Below are positions 1-12,812 of a DNA stretch of 64,000 bases, one piece after another. The position numbers and the translations under genes are program-made. The stretch is from Apteryx mantelli (Eukaryota > Chordata > Aves > Apterygiformes > Apterygidae): positions 111,997,169 through 112,061,168 of the forward strand of contig NC_089980.1 of NCBI RefSeq assembly GCF_036417845.1, in the 5' to 3' direction. Under the pieces are notes generated by a model. The model saw only the letters and a program-made list of their open reading frames with translations. It was not told where the DNA came from and did not search any database. Each line of letters starts with the position of its first letter. Position 1 is the stretch's first letter.

Positions 1-600
1 CCTCCAGCAGGTGAATGCAGCCAGGGAAGTGCGCATGGGATGTGGCTATGGAGGACCCTCTTTTACCCCTCCTGGGAAACCTGCATGCTCGATCACCTCC
101 CTGAAATGCCTGTACACCAATGCACGCAGCTTGGGGAACAAACAGGAAGAACTAGAGATCTGTGTGCGGTCGCAGGGCCATGATCTCATTGCCATTACAG
201 AGACATGGTGGGATAGCTCGCATGACTGGAGTGCTGTCATGGATGGCTATGTGCTTTTTAGGAAAGACAGGCCAGGAAAGCGAGGTGGTGGAGTTGCTCT
301 TTATGTGAGAGAGCAACTGGAATGTATTGAGCTGTGCCTAGGGGTGGGTGAAGAGCGAGTCGAGAGCTTATGGGTAAGGATTAAAGGGCAGGCTAGCATG
401 GGTGACACTGTTGTGGGTGTTTACTACAGGCCACCTGATCAGGATGAGGAAGTCGATGAGGCCTTCTACAGACAGCTGGAAGTAGCCTCACGATCCCAGG
501 CCCTGGTTCTCATGGGGGACTTCAACCACCCCGATATCTGCTGGAAAGACAACACAGCTAGGCACAAACAGTCCTGGAGGTTCCTTTCTGCTCTCCTAGG
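1..600 (+). mobile_element. CR1 LINE fragment, ORF2 endonuclease domain (partial, open frame)
   Basis: This is the N-terminal part of a CR1 non-LTR retrotransposon ORF2, the AP-endonuclease-like domain that nicks target DNA. The frame is open from base 2, before the window edge, to a stop at 638-640, so the true start lies outside. Visible motifs are LYTNARSLGNKQEELE (the opening endonuclease strand), AITETWWD (the catalytic ET pair), RGGGVALYVRE, GVYYRPP and GDFNHPDICW (the catalytic GDFN). CR1 similarity fades at about 570-600 and the last residues before the stop look random. There are no stops or frameshifts across about 600 bp, which suggests a fairly recent copy. No reverse transcriptase follows, so this piece cannot make a complete protein. 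The family call rests on motif recognition and is strong. Confidence 0.9.
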
Positions 601-640
601 TACGTGGCATGCAGCCTGTTCTCAGCCATATAGGAATTAA

Positions 641-3600
641 GTGGATATCTACAGGGATGTCTCTTGGGTCAGAGAGGGTAGCTTTCAATTCTAAAGGCTA
701 TTTTGGGATAAAGTGGCCTTAGTATTGCCTGACAGAATTGTTCTTCTTCTGGAGGTGTACTTAAATCTTGTTGTAGAAAAGAAAATATACTTATGATTAT
801 GAGGATCAATACCTTAATTACTGGAGAACTCATGTGGGAGACATGCACTCCAATCCCCTCAAGCCGTTCTGAATGCCAAATTACCACATATTGGCCTGTA
901 ACACTCAGTTTTTCAGGTTAAAGGGAATGCTTTTAGCCATTAGCTTTTATTGCCAATACCAAGTTTTGTGCCTAAGACTGCAAAAATATTAGTTTGCAAA
1001 GGAATTCATGGAACGTATTCCAGCTATACAGAGCCTTCTTCATGCAGTACAGACTTTGGCAAATCTTCCAAAATTGCTTTATCACCATGTGCTCATTAGC
1101 TTACTCAGTCCTCCATTCAGCTTTCTGGGGGCCAGATATGGCACCTAATTCTCCCTAAGTACCAGACAACTGTGGCTGAGCATTCTTGGAGATAGTGAGG
1201 TGCATAAGCCATTGGTGTTGTGGTGTTCTGCTTTTTGATGACTATACCATACACAGACCAGAGGCCCAGCTGAAAAGGGGACTTACGCTTTTAAGTCACT
1301 TAGAAGCTTTTGAAAGTATCACTGCTTGCCATATTAGCTGAAAAATGTTTAATATAGAATGTGATACTCCCCAGCTGCTTCAGGATATGTAATCTGGACT
1401 CTGAACCCTGCGGTCACTGTGAAGCCTCCCATTCACAGAAATGTTAAAAAGATGTAGACCAAGAGAGCTTACTGCATTTCTCTGGCGAATGTAATATGAG
1501 ATCTTTACATAGTAGCTGATCTAATTTTCATCAGACCCAGCTCACTATTTTGGGAGATCTCACTGAAAAAAAGAAAGGGAATTGCTTATAAAACTGTATT
1601 TCAGCAAATAGCTTAAAAGTACGATAACTTTTCTCCTGGTCTTGTAATGTTAGCTTTACTCTGTTGAAATATTGTTTTCACAAGACTGAAGAAAAGTAAT
1701 TTTTTGGTGACTCCTGTGCTCAAGAACTGTCTATAACAATAAAATAGCAAGACCATGTAGAACAGACATGCAAGTGCTCTCAAAAAGTTTGTCTGTTTGC
1801 TTCATCTATATATTTGAAACATTTCTCATGAATCAGGATGGCAATTCTAGCCACTCTGGCTATGGCTACACTAATAAATTAAACAAGGCCAGGGCATGCG
1901 CTTGTCCTGTTGTCCATGTCTGCCCTGTTGTCCATATCCAAACTGCCGTTACTGTTAGTATTGTATTATATTCTCTCTGGCCATAGTTTTAGCTCATGCT
2001 AGCTGGCACTCTTTCATGTCTAGGCTCATTTCTGGGGATAATATTGGCTAGGGGGACTGTTCCCAATAGGTAGTAGGGATGAGGCCATCTTACCTGGGGG
2101 AAATGGGGCTGCATGGATGTGTACCTTGCCAAACCATTTGTCCTTAGAGCCAGAGAGGGAGCTGGGTGAGTCCTGGCTCATTTTATTCACTAGGAGGTAG
2201 ACACATACCTACAGGACTAAAAAGAGCATTCAGCAAAGATAAGATCTTTGTTTCAGCCAGAGAAGGCTGTAGGTCTGGCCAGATGCCTCAAACAGTGGAA
2301 TATACCAACAGTACTCAAGTGAACATGGCCGTTTGACATTAGGCCATTTTGCTTTTTGGCCTCCAGATTGTCTCCCCACTCAATTTCATCCTAACATTTT
2401 AAATTAAGAGAGCTGAGAGAGGTGCCGCTCTCCGGTGAAAAAGATTGCTGTGGTGAACAAAGGAGCAGCAGCTCAGGACCGGCCATGCTTCCAGCAGAGA
2501 CCCAGGGAGACTGATGACAATGTAAATAGCTCTAAAGGGAAGAGTTCTCTAATTAAGTTCTTTTTCTTCTCTCCATCTCATTTAGAGATGATTGACACTT
2601 TCTGACTGAACCCTACTGATTTCTGAATTAAAAGAAAAAAAAGTATTTAAGAGATTAATTATTCAGACTGCCTCACATCATCTTCCTTTTTCATTTTGAG
2701 TTGTACTCACCATATTGGATCAAATCAATATGATATCCAATCTCACAGGGTTTTTTAAATTCTCTCTAATATGAGTTGGGTCATTACATTGACTTTGAAG
2801 GTTTATATAAAATACACTGCTTTCTTTATTAAACTTAACTCTAATAAGTTGTTTATCAGTAGCTGTATACCTGATTCTGATAAGCTTGCAATCTTGAATT
2901 TCACAGATTAATGGTAAAAACATATTTCTTTAATCTAACTTTTCTATTGTTGTTCTCTTTTAAATTCTTTCTGTTTATTATATCATAAAAAGATGAGTGG
3001 AAATACCTTATTTCCCTTATTCATACTGCTCATTTAATATTCCCTTTTCTAATGTAGCGTAACCAGTTCTTCTCGTATGATTAAGAAATAAAAAAGAAAC
3101 CAATACGGGAAAATACTTCTGTCTTAAAATATAAATAAAAGTAAAATTAAGGGAAAAATAGAATCAAACTTTGAGACTTATGCTTGAAAGGAAAAAAATC
3201 TTGTTTTCCTGAAAAAAAGGAAACAGAAGTACTTTGTGTTCTGCAACATAGTAAAAAAAAATCAGGTTTCTGAAAAAAATTACATTATTCCTCTGAACAG
3301 AATACCACTGTCTTGATGGCTTTGTACATGCTGAAGGAAGTTTTTAAACATTTTTTCATTAGTATTGCACTGGATTTGTAAATCATTAATGCATTCCCTC
3401 AACCAACTTTTGCTGAAGATGGTAATAATGTAACTTTTGGAATTCGTTTTCTGCTAATACAGCTACTTAAGTTTGCACAGCTGGAAGACTTCTATTTTTT
3501 CCTACAGCCTTTTCTTTCCCCTCCCCCATTCTGATTTGTTATTGTTTGAAATTCTGAGAATGTTTTACACACATTTCCAGTGTACAACATTGGGACACTG

Positions 3601-5469
3601 ATAAACGAATGACAAGTATGATATAAAGCCTCATGGAAGACCCTTTAGGGTCTATCCGGGGAGAAGTACACATCTGTCTCCAGCTGTGCAGCTATTTAGG
3701 AGTGAAATGACTTGTCCTGGGTTGGGCAAAGATGGTAATTATTTTTGTTGTTGATGTGAAGATCAAAGGTTATTCTCAGGAAGTAAGGACAAGGACTGTG
3801 GTATTTAGCAGGAAAGATTTATACAGGACATAATTTAGTACATGGTTTGCACATTAACCTGGTGCTAATGCATGCAGATGACAGAGAAAATGTAAGCAGT
3901 CCTGATGTAAGATAAATTATAATTGGTGAAAAGCAAATTAATCTACTAGTCATGAATCTCCCGCAAGTTAGCAGAATCTCGAGCAGCTGTTACATTCCAG
4001 AATCACACTTTGAAAAGAACTGCTTGATCTGAGGATTTCTTGCTACAGTGCAAATAACTTGTTCCTCCTGTCCCAGCACAGCTTTCTTTTTAATAAAGAA
4101 ACCTCTGCATTTATCAACAGCATCCAATCCTGGACTAAAATAACTCACAGATTTCTTCCTATAAGAGTGAATCCTTAGGGTTTATGGTATTCATAGGTAT
4201 GAACTAAAGAGAACCCCCTTCACCAAAACCACGGAGGTAGTAGTTTAAAAATGACTTTTCATAGCTGAGTGTACTATGACCTCATGGTAGATGAGATGTA
4301 ATGTTTACTTCTCCACAGTTTCCTGATACCAGGCCAGAAATCCATGAAGTAGCTTTCTCATGTTTCTGGTTCCTAAATTTGACTAACATATGCAAATAGT
4401 TTTTCTCTGTTATAAGTTCTTCAGTATAAAACACAAATATACAAATTGTGTGAGCAGAGAGAAAGAAACTGAAGAATTGACATGGGAAGAAACATTGAGA
4501 TTCCTTACAGCAAACCAAGATTTAACTAAGATTTATGTACTAAGCATTGTGATATGAAATATTTTTCAGTAATATTGACATATGCATAAAAGCTCTTCTG
4601 TTTAAACACTATGAATTCTAGTATCAATAGGACCTTAGTTCTCTTTACTTAGTCTGATTCTGCTCAGATATGTACTGTTTAAATATGGAAAAACTTCATG
4701 AGCTAAAATGAGCTATATTGATGTGAAATCAGTATAAATGAGCTTTGAATACATAGAAAATGTTCATTACAGATTCCAGTGACAGTTGCCTGTTTGGAGG
4801 AGGCTTAGCAAAAAAAAAACAGAGGTAGCAAAATCTTTTAATAACAGTAGTTCATTCACAAATATTCAGGCTTATTCTTAGAACAGAAACATATAACTGC
4901 CATGTATATTAAAATTAAGGCATCTATCTCTTGAATAATTGTTAGGCTATGGAGAAACAATGAAAAGAAAGAAGTTCTAGACCTTTTCCCTTCTTTGTCT
5001 GACTGTTCAACTTTCATATTTTCAGGAAAGAACATCCAAGGACCAAAAGATACATTCTTCTCATATGGCTTTGATTCTATGATCCAAGCATCAGGTGTTC
5101 AAGGAAAGCAAGTAGCGATGGATTGCCCAGAGAATACAATGCAAGCTTCTACATGGTAGAGAAGTTTCCACCATAAGCTGATTTGGTTTTCTAATTTTGT
5201 GCAGGCTCCAGTAAATCTCTCAGCATAGATTAATCTGCTAAAAGCAAGTGCAGCCAAAAATCAGAAATTCTCCAGATAATTCCAGTTGTAAGCCAAACCC
5301 CATTGTTTCCACACATCACCACCCTCTCACAGAACAGAATCTTACTCGAATCTCTTAAAATAGCAAGTGAACTTTGAATTCATTGAGGGAAAATCGACTT
5401 CAGCCAATGAAGTACAGGTTACCAAGTCTTTATATGGATTACACTTAATTTAACATACAAACATTACTG
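641..5469. other. non-coding stretch, nothing recognised
   Basis: AT-rich, low-CpG sequence with frequent stops in all frames and no recognisable exon, RNA gene or transposon domain. The short open frames here, the longest under 80 codons, have no protein-like composition. It separates two same-strand CR1 pieces. Confidence 0.6.
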
Positions 5470-6453
5470 GCTGAACTGCTGGGCTCAGTGGCATGAAGCC
5501 CAGCTGGAGGCCAGTAACTAGTAGTGTCCCCTAGGGTCAATAATGGGTCCAATACTGTTTAACATCTTCGTTAATGATCTGGATGGGACCAAATGCACCC
5601 TGAGTAAGTTCACTGATGATACAAAACTGTGAGGAGTGGCTGATAGACGGTTGTGTTGCCATTCAGAGGGACCTTGATAGGCTGGAGAAATGGGTAGGCA
5701 AGTGCCAAGTCCTGCCCCTGGGGAGGAGAATAACCCCAGGCACCAGGACAGGCTGGGAGCTGACCTGCTGGAGAGTAGCTCTGTGGAGGACCTGGAGGTC
5801 CAGGTGGACAATAAGTTGACCATGAGCCAGGAATGTGCCCCTGTGGCCAAGAAGGCCAATGGCATCCTGGGCTGCATTAGGCACAGGGTTTTCAGAAGGC
5901 TGAGGGAGGTGCTCCTTCCCCTCTATTCAGCCCTGGTGAGGCCACACTTGGAGTGCTGGTCTAGTGCTGTGCTCCCCAGTCCAGGAGAGATATTGAGCTA
6001 CTGGAGTGAGTCCAGAGAAGGGTCACAAAGATGATGAAGGGACTGGAGCATCTCATATAAGGAAAGGCTGAGAGAGCTGGGATTGTTTAGGCTGGAGAAG
6101 AAAAGGCTCAGAGGGGATCTTTTCAATGCATATATACTAAAGGGAGGTGTAAAGAGGATGGAGCCAGGCCCTTCTTGGTGGCACACAGTGATAGGACATG
6201 AGGCAATGGGCACAAACTGAAACACAGGAAATTCTGTCTTAATGTAAGAAAACACTTCTTCACTGTGAAGGTGGTTGAACACTGGAACAGGTTGCTCAGA
6301 GAGTCTGTGGAGTCTCTGTGCTTGGAGATATTCAAAACCTGACTGGACAGGGTCCTGGGCAACCTACTTTAGCTGGTCCTTCTTGAGCAGGGAGGTTGGT
6401 CTAGATGATCTTCAGAGGTCCCTTCCAACATCAACAATTCTGTGATTCTGTGA
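5470..6453 (+). mobile_element. CR1 LINE fragment, reverse-transcriptase 3' half plus 3' tail (degenerate)
   Basis: This is the downstream part of a CR1 ORF2 followed by the CR1 3' end. Around 5537-5630 one frame reads [14 protein letters not shown], then KFTDDTKL, the catalytic FxDD box of the reverse transcriptase, with T in place of the usual A. A stop follows directly at 5631. The frame then shifts: 5690-6034 encodes [20 protein letters not shown] and [13 protein letters not shown], both typical CR1 C-terminal blocks, and further shifts carry the reading on to about 6350. The piece ends with ggtctagatgatcttcagag and the short repeated tail attctgtgattctgtga at 6437-6453, the hallmark of avian CR1. 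With several stops and indels it is dead. It is truncated at its 5' end, as most CR1 copies are. Confidence 0.92.
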
Positions 6454-6460
6454 TAAAGCC

Positions 6461-6485
6461 TTATTTATTTATTTATTTATTTATA
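6461..6485. repeat. (TTTA)n microsatellite at the CR1 3' end
   Basis: About six TTTA units start 7 bp after the CR1 tail. It probably grew from the terminal short repeat of the element or from slippage at the insertion junction. Confidence 0.9.
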
Positions 6486-8379
6486 ATTATATAGGCATCC
6501 TTCCAGAACTTAGATACATTTAGCATTTATGTATAGTTAAAACTATTGGTCCACAATGTGAAGAAAGTAGTAGTAAGAAAGGCTTGGAAGAGGAGGATCT
6601 ACCTCTGGTTCTTTTTCAGGGAGGAAAGGGCAACAGGTATAATAAAGCTCAAAGTGACGAGATTACCAATCATTATGGAACTGAGATAATTAAAAGCTGA
6701 CTGGATAGGAGCTTCAGCTACTGAAACCATAGCTAGCTTATTTACCTCAGTGATAAAGAGTTTCTGTGTTGAAAGATTTGGGTGCCAGCAGTCCTTAGCG
6801 TCAAATTGCTAAGAAAGCATCATTGTTAAATCAAAAGTTGTTTGTAGGCATGCAGAGGTAATTTCTATCCAGCAGCGCTAGGTCATATCAGGTAGAATAA
6901 GTACTGTAGTATCACTGGGAGAGAAACAGCCATATGTGCTTTCTGCCTCTGCTGACAACAATTGTGACACTGTAGCAAAGCTACTACAAATGTAATAAAT
7001 AGTGGGAAACGGTTGTCTGTACTCCCACTAATTAATAATTAAAAAAAAATGTTAATCTGCATAACTGTCACAATGCATTAAAAAATCCCTCTAATATGTC
7101 TTGTATAGTCTGTAAATGTAGCACTTTGTCTTCATGTCTCTTTTTCTGTGGAAAGTTTAAAATTGAGTTCAAATCTTTTCCAGTCCCTTTTCATTTCCTT
7201 TTCCATTTTCAGAATGTTATAATGCATTTATTTTTAATAAAAATAAATAATATCTGAACAATAATTGCTTTGTATCAATTTCTATTCTACAGAGATTTAT
7301 TTCTAAGAAAAAAAAAGACACTCCATTTCTCTCCTTCAGAAGTTCCGTAATGACAAAAGGACAAAACATTCAAGATGTATTTTGGAAAAATTTATCTAAC
7401 CTTTAGCTTTCAAAAAGGTCACACAGTGAACACTGTATATGCAAAAGCATGTTGAATAAATTCATGTATGGTTCACCTCTGAAGTACAAAATGGACACTT
7501 CCCACGTATGTCATGTTTTCCAAGCTGAACCTTTACTCTATGTTTTTACCTATGTTATATTTCTTGTGGTAGAAGCTCATAAAAATCCAAACATTTTAAG
7601 TCACTTAATAAAGACTAATAACATTAGCCGGCCAGAGCTGGGGAAAGCAACTGAAATGGCCAACACTACTGACAAAGCCAGATTTCACAGTAAATTTCAG
7701 CAAATCTGTAGAATGCGAATAAACTCCTTAGCGAATAATTTGATAGTAAAAAAAAGCCAGTGGCAACATTAGAATCCAACAGACTTTGAAAAAAAATTTT
7801 TGTTCCTAATATTTTTTGCAAGCCTTGTAACTTCCTAGTGTCACATAAACGTAATTGTTTCATAATATCACTGGGGAGAGTGTATTAACCACATGGTGTT
7901 TTTAAATAGAAAATCTTAGCAGCCAGTGCATCATCACATTCATTTCACTCAAAAAACAGGAAGGAAAGAAAAAAGAAGAAAAAAAGAAGAAATCTTGTAT
8001 TTCTTCCAAGCCATTCAAACACAGGCAGATCTCATACATTTTTTTTCCTTCATAAAGACAGTTGTGGAAGGTCTGTTAATGAAGACTACTATTATGTAGG
8101 AATGTTTATGGTCATTAGCCTTCAGGCAAAGTTCATCAAAGGAATAAGGACAATTACTTTTAAAATACCTGTGGCTCTTAACTCATCCACTTTCAAACTT
8201 TAAACTAGTTCTACAGGTTGTTGCAGAATTTGATTGTAAAGAAAGCCATGATGTGTGTTGTGTATCAGCCTGCTAAAAGGGTGGGTGTGCTTCTGCCTCC
8301 GTATAAAATTCCATGGAATACCACATTCATCACCATGTGAATCACAGAAAGACACAGCTGCTAGATTTGGGTGGATCAC
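6486..8379. other. non-coding stretch with a purine-only tract
   Basis: AT-rich with no exon-like sequence. Bases 7959-7992 are a purine-only GA/A run on the + strand. Nothing else is recognised. Confidence 0.6.
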
Positions 8380-8770
8380 CTTGTTCATTAGAAAGATCAA
8401 CTGACTGAAAGAGAGCATGAAAAACAGAGTGATTTCCTGGCAGTAAAAGTGACATATGGAAATGTTTCTTCATGCCATTCATGGTTAGCTGGTGAAACTC
8501 ATTGCTGCAAGAGCTCATTGAGACAGGATCCAAAAAAGGCTGGACATTTACCAGTATATTTCTAATCCCCAGAGTTAGACTAGTAAAGCCTAAATATTAC
8601 AGATGAGAATGATGGGAGACATAAACCATCACACATTTCAGGAAATAAACCAGCTCCTAATAAATGACTTAGAGGAGAATCCTCTGACATATTGTGTATT
8701 TGTTTCACCAGTATTTGTAAGTGGCTGGGAAATAGTTATGTGACAGAACATGTTAGACCACTGACAGTGT
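8380..8770 (+). mobile_element. ancient CR1 LINE fragment, 3'-proximal part
   Basis: The sequence follows the 3'-proximal ORF2 end and 3' UTR of the old amniote CR1 lineage known from turtles and crocodilians. Marker blocks, in the right order, are gaaactcattgctgcaag (8492 on), a ggatccaaaaaaggctggac block, the ccagagttagactagtaaag block near 8570, the gggagacataaaccatca block near 8615 and a gaggagaatcct block near 8675. The frame is full of stops. Divergence is much higher than in the 5.5 kb copy, so this insertion is old. Boundaries are approximate. Confidence 0.7.
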
Positions 8771-11574
8771 GATGGTTTGATAATCCCTTATAATTTGAGG
8801 TATGTTTAGGACTTTATCAAAAGTCCCCACCATTCAAGTCCTAACACTAGTTTCAATGTTATGCTATTTAACTAGCAGATCATAGTAGCTTCCAGCTTCA
8901 AGTGAACAATCAGTGTTTTAGTCCTTACTGTTACAGAAGATCTTGATGATAATCTGATTTTGTGCGTTTTGTGTGCCTGGAATAAGACCACTGAATATTA
9001 GAGATGGTGGAATTCATCTGGTGAATTTATATGCTGCTTATATGCTTATATGCTACTTGAGTACCTTCACAATAAGTACCAACAGAGATGGAAGAAGGGG
9101 TTGAGGACTGGAGCTGTGAGGTTGACCACTAAGCTGGGGCTTCTTATTTAGAAGTATAATTAAAGAAGCCCTATGTTTCATTTGTTTACCGTTTCCCTCA
9201 CCCATATACAAAGGCCCTTTTACCTCTGATTTTTAAAAGATTCTGTCTCCAGATGATCAGACTGGATCACAGAGGTTTAAATTAATTTTCCGAACACAGA
9301 AATAAAAATGTATTTTGAGCCCTGCTCCAGGAGAGCACTTAAATCTTTCTTAGAAAATCTGGACATTTATTAAGAGGGAAAACTTATATATAATTGAAAA
9401 CACAGGATCTAGCACTAGCAAGAGTTTTAGGCAGCCTTATATAAGTAAGCCTCTGCACCAGTTCATTGGCTGTAAGTTCAGTGCTGAAGTGGAGTGTTGC
9501 CTGGTGGTGCAGCCTTCCCCATCACATGATACCGTGGTCCTAGCAGTGAGTCTTACGGTCTCCCTTTCCGCTGCAATATGTCTACCCCAGCTCCTCGTTT
9601 CTGACTATCAGCTGTGTTAACAGCTATCACCTTTGTTTAGACATCTACATTTATATTCAACTTAATCATTTACTTTTTATGTTGTGTCTTTAATTTTTGC
9701 TCTTTCACTGGAGAAAAGAGAACACAGATAGTTGCTTTCACACTCTGGTTCTCATGCGCTAGCTCATTGCTTGCCTGGCAAATACTATACCTTTGCTAGA
9801 AGGAGATTCAGGGAATAGATAGATTGGTTTTTACCATAGGAGTTTATCCCAACCTTGCAAAATCTATGCATGTGGGCCAAATTTCATCTGGTGCTATGCA
9901 ATGCAATAGCATTATCTGGCCCAGCAAGGAATGCTTTAGAACAGCATTTCCATTTAGTGGTAGAAATTCTGCATTTCCCACTAACATGGGAGACCGATTG
10001 CTGTATTCCAGTCAGAGAGCACACTATAAACAATACCACACAGTCTGAACTGGGCAGCACAGTTTGGGCTAAAACCCTAAAAAAGGAATAGAAAGAATAG
10101 CTGCTGTATTAAAAAGGGAAATTAAGGGCAAAAATTTATCTGGAGATATTCCAGGGATAAAAGAAGCACTATAAAACCCTTAAAATATATCTATTCTGTA
10201 GCTAAGTGTTTATTTGATTGGTTTTATTTTGTACTTTGTATATTGCAACTCCTGTATTACAAAAAATGCTAGATACACAATGTTTAAAAAGTATTATTAT
10301 AGGTTTACTGAACACTTTAGCAAGAAATTATTTGGAGAATAAGAGTCAAATATATATATATTTCAGAGTGCAAATATATATTCACTTTGCTGTAACAGAA
10401 GAAATCAAACTTTTCAAGAATAAAATATATTTTCTTAAGTTGCAATTTTTAAATGATTTTCCATATTTTATATGTACTGAGATTAATCTTAATTTTAAAT
10501 TGGTTAGAGAGCCCTTCAGCATCAATCAACTGATTTTTCCAGGTAGTATATATTTTTTCTACCTTCCTTTCTTTGAGTCTTTGAATTTAATAATGTTGGG
10601 ATTTCCTCCTCCAAAGATGGATCTGCTAAATAAATTTGAATGAACTTAAACATTAAAAGAAGAATGAAACCCTAGAAAAATACATTCAGATAACATCAAG
10701 AGTCTGAAAAAATAATCCCCGAAACAAGACAATTTGAAACACAGTCTGAACCTGCACATTCTCCAGTTGTTATTCAGAAATATTAGCTTCTTCCTATAGT
10801 TTTTAAAACTTTTCCACAAACCCATAGCCTGAACATGAAGTTCATATAGGAAAATATTCCAGAATAAGGCTATTGTTATACGAGCCCCAGAACTCTCATG
10901 GAATTTCTCTTACGAAAGGGAACTCCAAACTGGCCAGTTGGCTTTCCTGTCATCTTTGCTGGTAGAGACATTCATGGGGTTATTATTGTGGGTAATGTCC
11001 CATATGCTTCCTGCATTAAGAAGGTGAGGGGAGATGAACACCTGCCATGACATAAGTCATAATGAAATTCACTCTGCAAGGTAGAAAAGCCCTAAGAAAT
11101 GAGCGGAAAATCTGTATTTCAGGAGTGGAGTTGTAGAGGACACTTTCAGCCAAAAACTGATGAGGTTTTGAAACAAATGATGGGGACAGTCTGTATCTTG
11201 CATTTGTTCCATTGGAATACCAAAGACTTGAAGATCACGGAAAAGGTTAGAAAAGAAACTGGAAACAATTGCCAGATTTTTAAAATAGACTGGTCAGTTC
11301 CAAGCATGTTTCTGGATGGCAGCACTGACGGGCCACACCATTTCCGTGGTGTTAAGCACCATGCAAACACAAACATGCAAGAATAAAAATACGTTCCTGT
11401 GTAATCAGCAGTGCTCCACCACAGATGGTTTGTAGAAATAGCAGAATGAACTGTCATTTAATAATACATCTGTACTAAGAAGCAGGTTTTATGATGCCAA
11501 GTACAGTATATGTTTGCTAAAATGTGACTGTAAAAAAATCAGGCACAAATTACAGATCTCAGCTCATTTTTATG
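8771..11574. other. non-coding stretch, nothing recognised
   Basis: AT-rich. Several open frames occur, the longest at 10218-10643 with 141 codons. It is rich in I, F, N, K and L as AT-rich DNA dictates, has no domain or splice context, and looks like chance. Confidence 0.55.
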
Positions 11575-11750
11575 GCAACTGTGGGGGATGATCTTATGCC
11601 AGTAGCTGGGAGGTATGGCGGGGTTTGGGAGAGGTATCACTTTTCCCTGAAGCATCTGCTACTAAGTCTTGCTGCAGGCAGGTACTGAGGTAGATGGACC
11701 TTTGGTCTGACCCAAATGTGGCTTTTCATATTTTCAAAAATCCAATATAT
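11575..11750 (+). mobile_element. ancient CR1 LINE 3' tail
   Basis: A block reading ccctgaagcatctgctac (about 11644) is followed by gatggacctttggtctgacc (about 11693) and a gtggcttttcatattttc ending. This order is the 3' UTR end of an old CR1 family with the 'atggacctttggtctgacc' signature. It is only the last 150 bp or so. The upstream part of the same UTR type is seen in the separate piece at 8380-8770. Confidence 0.72.
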
Positions 11751-12812
11751 GTCAAGGACATCTGAATTTGGTACTCCTCTGTTTTCATTTTAGTTGATTC
11801 ATCCTGTATTTCAAATATAGCCATATGAATGATTTTTTGAAAAACAAGCTATATTCTTACCTACAAACATTTTTCCAGTTTCATCAGGCTAGAATGTGTT
11901 TTTAGAAGCTGCTAACAGGCCAACGTGAAAGTGCACAAGATGTGTAGAAGGGAAATGCTGACAGACCATTAGCTATAGATGTGCCAGTAAGCCAACTCAA
12001 ATGTATTGCCATTAATTAAGCGGCTGAAACAGAACACAGAGGGAAAAATTAGTTCGAGCTCAGTGGTTACTTGTTGCAAATTTGTAAATGGGCTCTCTAC
12101 CATGGAGATATGTAAAATAATGCTCTTGTTAAAAGTTATGTGGAAAATAAAGGTTCTCAGCAAGCTAATTTTACTCTGTTAACAAAGCACGGTTTCAGGC
12201 TATTCTTGTTAACCATCCACCCACTTTCTTTTCCTTCACCACCTCAGATTTGCAGATAGGAGGTACAATTACAGTCCTTTGTTTCATCCTGAGATCTCTT
12301 TACAAAATAAAGTCTGCTTTTATCCTGTTGAAACCTATGTGCTTTCCTTCATTGTGTAAAGCTAAAGGGGCTGAGGTCTAACTTTAAAGTAATCCTTTGT
12401 GTTGCTTTTTTTTCCTCCTTGCCTCTTTGTTTTATGTCTAGTCTAATTGTGTGCCTTCAATTGAACTTTTCCCCTGCCAAATCACACACTTAAAGCAGGA
12501 AAAAAGAGGCTGGGGTGAAATCCTGACCCCACTGTAGTTAATGGACTTTAACGGGGTTGGGTTTCCACTCCAATGACTGCTGCTCTTGGAGTTGCTCCTT
12601 TTAGTCCTGCCTCAGATATACTTTTCCCTCTCCTTGCATGGAAGTGCTCCAGTGCAAATTTCTGGTGTAGATGGTCTGCTACAGTGAACAGAGTCGTGTG
12701 AACTTGTGTGATTGACACAGTAGTGGGGTCATGGTCTAAGTACCCTATTCTTAATATACAGGCAATTCCTACTATGCCTCCAAAAGAGTGAAACTATAGA
12801 AATCATGTGTTT
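11751..12812. other. non-coding stretch, nothing recognised
   Basis: No exon or transposon was recognised. Bases 12170-12500 have several CTTTGT/ACAAAG motifs of the SOX/LEF type and pyrimidine-rich runs, which is too little to call a regulatory element. Confidence 0.5.

Noticed and set aside
10218..10643. 141-codon open frame on the + strand
   Set aside because: Composition is dictated by AT-rich DNA (I, F, N, K, L). There is no domain, promoter or splice context.
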